From assembly GCF_025141175.1 (NCBI RefSeq), contig NZ_CP081155.1, positions 282,001-346,000 on the forward strand: 64,000 nt of DNA. Reading direction: 5' to 3'. Origin of the DNA: Jannaschia sp. M317 (GTDB taxonomy: Bacteria > Pseudomonadota > Alphaproteobacteria > Rhodobacterales > Rhodobacteraceae). Every line of letters begins with the position of its first letter. The stretch's first letter is position 1. This document shows positions 58,900 through 64,000 of this stretch, one piece after another. A model generated the notes under the pieces. It was not told the origin of the DNA and ran no database searches. It saw only the letters and a list, made by a program, of their open reading frames with translations. Made by a program: the position numbers and the translations under genes.

Positions 58900-61587
58900 C
58901 TAGTTCCCCAACCGGTCCAGCAATGCCGGCACATGGACCTGATCGCTTTTGTAATTGCCCGACAGCACGTGCATCACCAGGTTCACACCCCAGCGGAACG
59001 CGATCTCGCGTTGTTGCTCGCCCGCGAAGCCGCGCCCGATCGGCAACAAGGCCAACCCCGCGTCGTCCACCGCCCAGGCGGCGGCCCAGTCGTTGGCCCC
59101 GATCACCACCGGCGTCACCCCGTCGTTGAGGTTGCGAAAGGGCATGCCCTCCACCTGCTCGACATCGGCGGCGGCCTCGACCCAGACCTCTCGCGAGTTG
59201 TAGCGGCCAGGGAAATCCTGAAGCAGATAGAAGCTGCGCGTCATCACGTGGTCGGCGGGCAAGGGCTCCAACGGGGGGATATCCAGCGGGGCCGCAAGGT
59301 CGCGCAACCGCCGCGACGCCGGAGAGGAGGAGCCGAAGCCACCGATATCCGCGTCGCGCGTATCGAACACGATCATCCCGCCACCGCGCAGATACCGGTT
59401 CAACCGGGCGTAGGCATCCGATGACGGGATCGGCTGGCGGTCGGTGATGGGCCAGTAAAGCAGGGGGTAAAAGGCCAGCTCATCGGTTTCCAGATCGACA
59501 CCACGCGGCGGCGACGGCTCGACCGAGGTGCGATTGGTCAACACCCGCGACAACCCGGTCAGCCCCGCCTCCGAGATCTCGTCGATGCGCGCATCGCCGG
59601 TCTGCACGAAGGCCAGCGCCACCTCTGACGGGACCGGCAGGTCCTGCGCCTCGGCCCCCGAGGGCACCAACAGGACCGCCGCCAACAGGCCCACGACCCC
59701 GCGCCGCAGCCGCCCCCCCAGCCAAAGCGAAACAAGCGTGTCGATCGTCAAAAGCGCCAAGGCAAGCGCCAGCAGATAGGGCATCAGATCAGTCTCCGCT
59801 GCGCGCGTCAGACCCTCGACGATGGTGCCGGCGGGCCAGATCGCGGGGTTCAGCGTGGCATCGGCGGCAAGGACATTGACCGCCAGGCTTTGCGAGGGGC
59901 CCGCATAAAGACCCGGCGGCAGATTGGCGGACGGGGCGGGATCGACCAGATCCTCGCCCGCGACGCCCGCCATGGCTCCCGCGTCCCGCGCCTGCCCGAA
60001 CCCGTCGAGCACGACGCGCGGCACCCAGGTCGTGCCCGCCAGATCCTCGGCCGAGGGGGCGGTGGGCCGGGTAGAAACAGCAAGCCGTTCCAGCATCTGC
60101 ACGAACAGACCCGACAACGGCAGCGTCGACCATTCGGCATTTGCGGTCACATGAAACAAGACCACTTGTCCCTGGCCCAAGGCCTTGCGGGTCACCAAGG
60201 GCGTGCCGTCCGCCAGGGCCGCGATGGCGCGGTCGGCCAACGTCGGATCGGGCTGTGCCATGACCTGCGACGTGACGGTCACTTCCTCCGGGACGGGCAA
60301 CCCTGCAAAGGGCGAGTCCGGACCGAAGGGGCGCAGGGCCTTCGGCTCTCCCCAGCTGAGCGCGCCGCCCACCGTCCGCCCGCCAGACCGCAGCCGGACC
60401 GGCATCAGCGCATCTTCGGCATCGCGCGACACGTCAGAGGCCGCCAGTTGCGGCCCGGCAAAGCGCAGCAGCAATCCCCCCTCCTGCACCCAGGCCTCGA
60501 CCGCGTCGGATTCCTGCGGCGACAGGCGGGCCACATCGGCCAGGATCAAGACATCCGGTCCGGCAGGCAGGATCGTGGACAGATCGCCTTCGATCAGGTC
60601 GGTCGTCGTCTGCAGGGCACGCCGCAGATAATAAAGCGGGGACAACAGGTCCTGCGCTTCGTCCCCTGCCCGGGTCAGCAAGCCAACCTGCCGCCGCGCC
60701 AGACTGTCGTCGGCCAAGGTCACTGCCCCGGCGGACCGGACGCCTGCGATCTCGAAGCGCTGGACACGGTTGCGCAGATCGGGGGGCAAGGACAGGGTCA
60801 CCGTGGCCTCGGACGCGCCGGGCTCGAAGGTGATGGGGGCCGTCGCAAGTTGGGCGAGCGCGCCGTTGGGGGCGGCACCGATCACACGCACCTCGGCCGC
60901 GCGGGCCCCGGTGTCGCCTAGGCGCAGGGCACGCAGGGTGATCTGGCCATCCTCATAGGTGGCAGGCGTCAGGCCCAGGACCGGGCGCGCGCCCTGCAAC
61001 ACCCGCGCGCGCAGCCCCTCGCGCCCGGCACGCGCCAATCCGTCGGACAGCCAGACCACCTCGGCCCCGTCGGTGTCCAGATCAGCCAGCGCCGAGTAGT
61101 CCGGTGCCCAGGCGCGCGGGGACAGGCCGGGCAGCCGCTCGATCCAGGCGTTGGCGGATTGATAGGGGATCGTCTCTGGCAGGGGGTCGGTCAAAGGCAG
61201 GACCGCGGCGACCCGCCCTGCGCGGGCCGCATCCCGCAACATATCCTCGACCCGCGCGACGCGCGCCTGCCAGTCGCGGGCCGACGCCCAGCTGGCATCC
61301 ATCAGAACCAACAAGGGTCCCGTCCCCGTGCCCGCCGCGCGCGGGTTCAGAACCGGACCGGAAAACCCGACAATCACCGCAGCCAGGGCCAGTATCCGCA
61401 ACAGAAGCAGCCACCAGGGGGTTGTCGCAGTCTGGCTTTCGTCGTCCTTCAGACCCAGCAGCAGGACAATGCCGGGAAACCGCCGCCGGATCGGCGCCGG
61501 CGGCACAGCGCGCAATAGCCACCACAGGATCGGCAGCAGCAACAGCCCCAGCAGCAACAAAGGCGTGGCAAAGGCCAGACCGGTCAT
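58900..61587 (-). CDS. BatA-type N-terminal plus DUF4159 protein
   Basis: 895 residues. Aerotolerance-regulator N-terminus (GLAFATPLLLLGLLLLPILWWLLRAVPPAPIRRRFPG), a degenerate VWA domain (LLVLMDASWASARDWQARV), a long beta-rich middle, membrane helices near residue 625-680 (YLLALALALLTIDTLVSLWLG), then DUF4159 (LAFVQTGDARIDEISEAGLTGL and RLNRYLRGGGMIVFDTRDAD). Function not established; the operon with MoxR and DUF58 suggests protein maturation or envelope integrity. Start overlaps the DUF58 stop by 4 bases. Confidence 0.88.
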   Translation of the reverse strand: MTGLAFATPLLLLGLLLLPILWWLLRAVPPAPIRRRFPGIVLLLGLKDDESQTATTPWWLLLLRILALAAVIVGFSGPVLNPRAAGTGTGPLLVLMDASWASARDWQARVARVEDMLRDAARAGRVAAVLPLTDPLPETIPYQSANAWIERLPGLSPRAWAPDYSALADLDTDGAEVVWLSDGLARAGREGLRARVLQGARPVLGLTPATYEDGQITLRALRLGDTGARAAEVRVIGAAPNGALAQLATAPITFEPGASEATVTLSLPPDLRNRVQRFEIAGVRSAGAVTLADDSLARRQVGLLTRAGDEAQDLLSPLYYLRRALQTTTDLIEGDLSTILPAGPDVLILADVARLSPQESDAVEAWVQEGGLLLRFAGPQLAASDVSRDAEDALMPVRLRSGGRTVGGALSWGEPKALRPFGPDSPFAGLPVPEEVTVTSQVMAQPDPTLADRAIAALADGTPLVTRKALGQGQVVLFHVTANAEWSTLPLSGLFVQMLERLAVSTRPTAPSAEDLAGTTWVPRVVLDGFGQARDAGAMAGVAGEDLVDPAPSANLPPGLYAGPSQSLAVNVLAADATLNPAIWPAGTIVEGLTRAAETDLMPYLLALALALLTIDTLVSLWLGGRLRRGVVGLLAAVLLVPSGAEAQDLPVPSEVALAFVQTGDARIDEISEAGLTGLSRVLTNRTSVEPSPPRGVDLETDELAFYPLLYWPITDRQPIPSSDAYARLNRYLRGGGMIVFDTRDADIGGFGSSSPASRRLRDLAAPLDIPPLEPLPADHVMTRSFYLLQDFPGRYNSREVWVEAAADVEQVEGMPFRNLNDGVTPVVIGANDWAAAWAVDDAGLALLPIGRGFAGEQQREIAFRWGVNLVMHVLSGNYKSDQVHVPALLDRLGN

Positions 61588-62471
61588 CTGCGCCGCTCCA
61601 ACGCGGTATAAAGCGACAGAAGCGCTGCCTCGGCGGAGGCGTCGCTGTGATGTAGCTGGAACCGCCATCCGGTGCGACGGCACAGATCCTGCAGCGCGGC
61701 CCGGCGCGTGGCAAGCCGGGTCAGATAGTCATCGCGCAACCGGCCCGCCTTGAGCGTCTCGAACCGGACGGCGCCGGACATGCTCTCGAATACGGTGCGA
61801 CCATCGTAGGGGAAGGCCTCCTCGTCCGGGTCGAGCACCTGAAGCAAGACACCGGTGACACCCCGGTCGGCGGCTGAGGTCAGGGCCTCGGCCAAGGGGG
61901 CAGGGTCGCCCAGGAAGTCGGACAGAAAGACGGCGCGGCTGCCCATCGGCATGACCTGTGGGCGCGGCGTGCCATAGTCGGGCACCTCGCCGCCTTCCAT
62001 CAGGGCGTCGGCGATCCGTATCAACTGGCCCCGCCCGCTGCGCGGGGGTTCGGCCAGTTGCGCCAAACCGACCCGTTCGCCGCCCTTGATCGACAGAACC
62101 GCCAGCGCCAGGGCCAGCGTTTGCGCCCGCCGCAGTTTCGACGGGCGGTCGCCCCCCGCAAAACGCATCGAGGCCGCGTCGTCGACCCAGAGCATCAGCG
62201 ACTGCGCCGCCTGCCATTCGGTTTCCCGCACGAAATGACCGTCACCGCGCGCCGACGCGCGCCAGTCGATGGCGCGTCGCGCATCGCCGGGCTGTGCGGT
62301 GCGATACTGCCAGAACGCGTCACCCGGACCGGACCGTTTGCGCCCATGGTCCCCCATCAGGACCGTCGCGGCCAGACGTTCGGCAGACAGCAGCAGCGCA
62401 GGCAAGCCGCCTGCCACCATCTCCGACCGGGCGCGCAGGCTGTCGGGCGTATGAAGCGTCTCGGCGGTCAA
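61584..62471 (-). CDS. DUF58 domain protein
   Basis: 295 residues. DUF58 core GPGDAFWQYRTAQPGDARRAIDWRASARGDGHFVRETEW, then a VWA-like half (LMLWVDDAASMRF, SRAVFLSDFLGDP). The start is a TTG at 62471 placed directly after the MoxR stop (TGATTG); an ATG 17 codons later is an alternative. It works with the MoxR ATPase in a widespread but poorly understood system. Confidence 0.9.
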   Translation of the reverse strand: MTAETLHTPDSLRARSEMVAGGLPALLLSAERLAATVLMGDHGRKRSGPGDAFWQYRTAQPGDARRAIDWRASARGDGHFVRETEWQAAQSLMLWVDDAASMRFAGGDRPSKLRRAQTLALALAVLSIKGGERVGLAQLAEPPRSGRGQLIRIADALMEGGEVPDYGTPRPQVMPMGSRAVFLSDFLGDPAPLAEALTSAADRGVTGVLLQVLDPDEEAFPYDGRTVFESMSGAVRFETLKAGRLRDDYLTRLATRRAALQDLCRRTGWRFQLHHSDASAEAALLSLYTALERRR

Positions 62472-63482
62472 TCAGGCGGCCCGGTCCACGGCGGTGATGC
62501 GGGCCGCGACCTCGTCGATGACCTCGTCGAGGACAACGCCTTCGGCGCGCGCCGCGAAACTCAACGCCATGCGATGGCCCAGAACGGGCCGCGCCAACCG
62601 CGCCACGTCGTCCACATCGGGGGCCAGACGCCCGTCCAGCAGGGCCTGCGCACGGGCCAACAGCATCAGGGCCTGCGCCGCGCGGGGGCCAGGCCCCCAG
62701 GCGACATGGGCGCGCACGGCATCCGGCGCGGTGTCGTCGTCGGGGCGGCAGGCGCGTACCAGGTCCAGGATCTTGTCGACCACGCCATCGCCCACGGGCA
62801 TCCGACGCACCACGCCTTGCGCGGCAATCAATTCGGCGGGGGTAAAGACGGCCTGCGCCTCGGCCTCGGTCGCGCCCGTTGTCGCCAGCACGATGGCGCG
62901 TTCGGTATCGCGGTCCGGGTAGGCCACGTCGATCTTGACCAGGAACCGGTCCAGCTGCGCTTCGGGCAGGGGATAGGTGCCCTCCTGCTCGATTGGGTTC
63001 TGGGTCGCCAGAACATGGAACGGTGCCGGCAGGTCGCGGGTCTGGCCCGCCACGGTCACCACCCGTTCCTGCATCGCCTGCAACAGGGCCGATTGCGTGC
63101 GCGGTGACGCACGGTTGATTTCATCCGCCATCAGAAGCTGGGCAAAGATCGGCCCTTCGATATAGCGAAACGCCCGCGACCCGTCGGCCGCCGTTTCCAG
63201 CACCTCCGAGCCCAGGATGTCCGAAGGCATCAGGTCCGGCGTGAACTGAATACGGTTGCCGTTCAGCCCCATCACCGTCGACAGGGTTTCCACCAGCAGG
63301 GTCTTGCCCAGCCCCGGCAACCCCATCAGCAAGGCGTGTCCGCCCGACAGCATCGCCGCCAGCGTCAGGTCCACCACCCTGTCCTGACCGATGATCCGTT
63401 CGGCAATTGCGCCGCGGGCCGCGCCCAGTCGGGTGCCCAGATCCTCAATCTCTCTCAACAGGTCGTCCGTGCCGTTATCCAT
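62472..63482 (-). CDS. MoxR family AAA+ ATPase
   Basis: 336 residues. Walker [15 protein letters not shown], Walker [25 protein letters not shown], sensor 1 [24 protein letters not shown]. MoxR ATPases act as chaperones that insert metal or cofactors or assemble complexes with VWA partners, here the downstream genes. Start chosen at MDNGTDD (63482). First gene of the leftward operon, divergent from the DUF1285 gene. Confidence 0.95.
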   Translation of the reverse strand: MDNGTDDLLREIEDLGTRLGAARGAIAERIIGQDRVVDLTLAAMLSGGHALLMGLPGLGKTLLVETLSTVMGLNGNRIQFTPDLMPSDILGSEVLETAADGSRAFRYIEGPIFAQLLMADEINRASPRTQSALLQAMQERVVTVAGQTRDLPAPFHVLATQNPIEQEGTYPLPEAQLDRFLVKIDVAYPDRDTERAIVLATTGATEAEAQAVFTPAELIAAQGVVRRMPVGDGVVDKILDLVRACRPDDDTAPDAVRAHVAWGPGPRAAQALMLLARAQALLDGRLAPDVDDVARLARPVLGHRMALSFAARAEGVVLDEVIDEVAARITAVDRAA

Positions 63483-63549
63483 GCTTGCATCGCTCCTGCG
63501 CGGATTATCTATCCATAGGTATCGTTCCAACGCGAAAGGGCAAAGGGCA

Positions 63550-64000
63550 ATGACAGGACACAAGGATGTGATGCCGTCGGCGACCTCGCTTCTGGGTGCC
63601 GCAAGGCAGGCGGGCAGGCGCGGTCTGCCGCCTGTGCATCTGTGGAATCCGCCCTATTGCGGCGAGATCGACATCGTCATCAAACGCGACGGCACCTGGT
63701 TTCACGACGGCACGCCGATCGGGCGCATGGGGCTGGTGAAGCTGTTTTCTTCAATCCTCAAGAAAGAGGGGGACCGCATCTATCTGGTCACCCCGGTCGA
63801 AAAGGTCGGCATCCAGGTCGAAGACGCGCCCTTTGTCGCGGTCGATTTCGAAGCGGCGGACGGGGCCATCACCTTTGAGACGAATGTGGGCGACCACGTC
63901 ACCGCCGGGCCGGACCATCCGATCCGCGTCGACCTGGCCCAGGACGGAGAGCCCGCACCCTATGTCGAGGTGCGCGCCGGTTTGGAGGCGCTGATCGACC
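63550..64000 (+). CDS. DUF1285 domain protein (3' end beyond window)
   Basis: The frame starting [16 protein letters not shown] runs off the right edge after 150 codons. The core [41 protein letters not shown] and [16 protein letters not shown] is the DUF1285 pattern. Function unknown. It is divergent from MoxR with 67 bases between the starts. Confidence 0.88.
   Translation, partial: MTGHKDVMPSATSLLGAARQAGRRGLPPVHLWNPPYCGEIDIVIKRDGTWFHDGTPIGRMGLVKLFSSILKKEGDRIYLVTPVEKVGIQVEDAPFVAVDFEAADGAITFETNVGDHVTAGPDHPIRVDLAQDGEPAPYVEVRAGLEALID

Noticed and set aside
63514..63538. GGAAC on the reverse strand upstream of moxR as an EcfG promoter
   Set aside because: The bases at the expected -10 (TAAT or AATC) do not match CGTT or GGTT.

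Overview
The window looks like chromosomal DNA of a member of the Rhodobacteraceae (Alphaproteobacteria, roseobacter-like). It is GC-rich. It carries the sdhCDA..B and mdh-sucCD-sucAB-lpd TCA-cycle block, ethylmalonyl-CoA-pathway genes (mesaconyl-CoA hydratase, malyl-CoA thioesterase type), a NepR/EcfG/PhyR general stress response locus, FCD-type GntR regulators and a TRAP transporter. All gene calls come from reading the sequence and its translations; no database search was run.

Region 1 (1-24.7 kb) is central carbon metabolism. The sdh operon runs leftward (sdhC, sdhD, sdhA, three tiny exported or lipoproteins, a sulfotransferase, another lipoprotein, then sdhB cut by the window edge). A leftward ethylmalonyl-CoA-pathway group follows (NnrU-like protein, DUF1737, mch, mcl2-type). 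The rightward mdh, sucC, sucD, sucA, sucB and lpd genes come next. They are interleaved with small signal-peptide proteins that overlap one another, a second AT-richer sulfotransferase, and repeat elements. Twin TGTGATCACA boxes with the same 21-bp spacing, together with a shared TTGGCGCTAACGGT element, lie upstream of both sdhC and sucC and suggest a common TCA-cycle regulator.

Region 2 (24.7-26.7 kb) has an FCD GntR regulator, a YgjP-like metallopeptidase, an acidic-tail TIGR02300-type protein and tRNA-Ala(GGC). Region 3 (26.9-36.9 kb) is a divergent sugar catabolism island. It contains a mutarotase, COG3618 lactonase, aldose dehydrogenase (aldo/keto reductase), split UxaA-type dehydratase, sugar ABC transporter, two dehydrogenases, RraA-type aldolase, and a GntR regulator with two winged-helix domains in tandem. 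The gene set fits a non-phosphorylated route for L-fucose, L-rhamnose or a related sugar.

Region 4 (37-47.2 kb) is the general stress response: nepR-ecfG-histidine kinase divergent from phyR, surrounded by membrane and envelope proteins. Several have GGAAC-N16/17-(C/G)GTT promoters about 30-35 bases before their start codons. nepR and a 54-residue membrane protein are short genes that I located by translation.

Region 5 (47.2-55.3 kb) holds L-idonate/gluconate enzymes, two Fe(II)/2-oxoglutarate oxygenase-type proteins, a PLP dehydratase and a TRAP transporter pair without its binding protein. Region 6 (55.3-64 kb) has a CadC-like wHTH protein, a four-gene MoxR-DUF58-BatA/DUF4159 operon and the start of a DUF1285 gene. 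There is no CRISPR array, prophage or insertion sequence that I can recognise.
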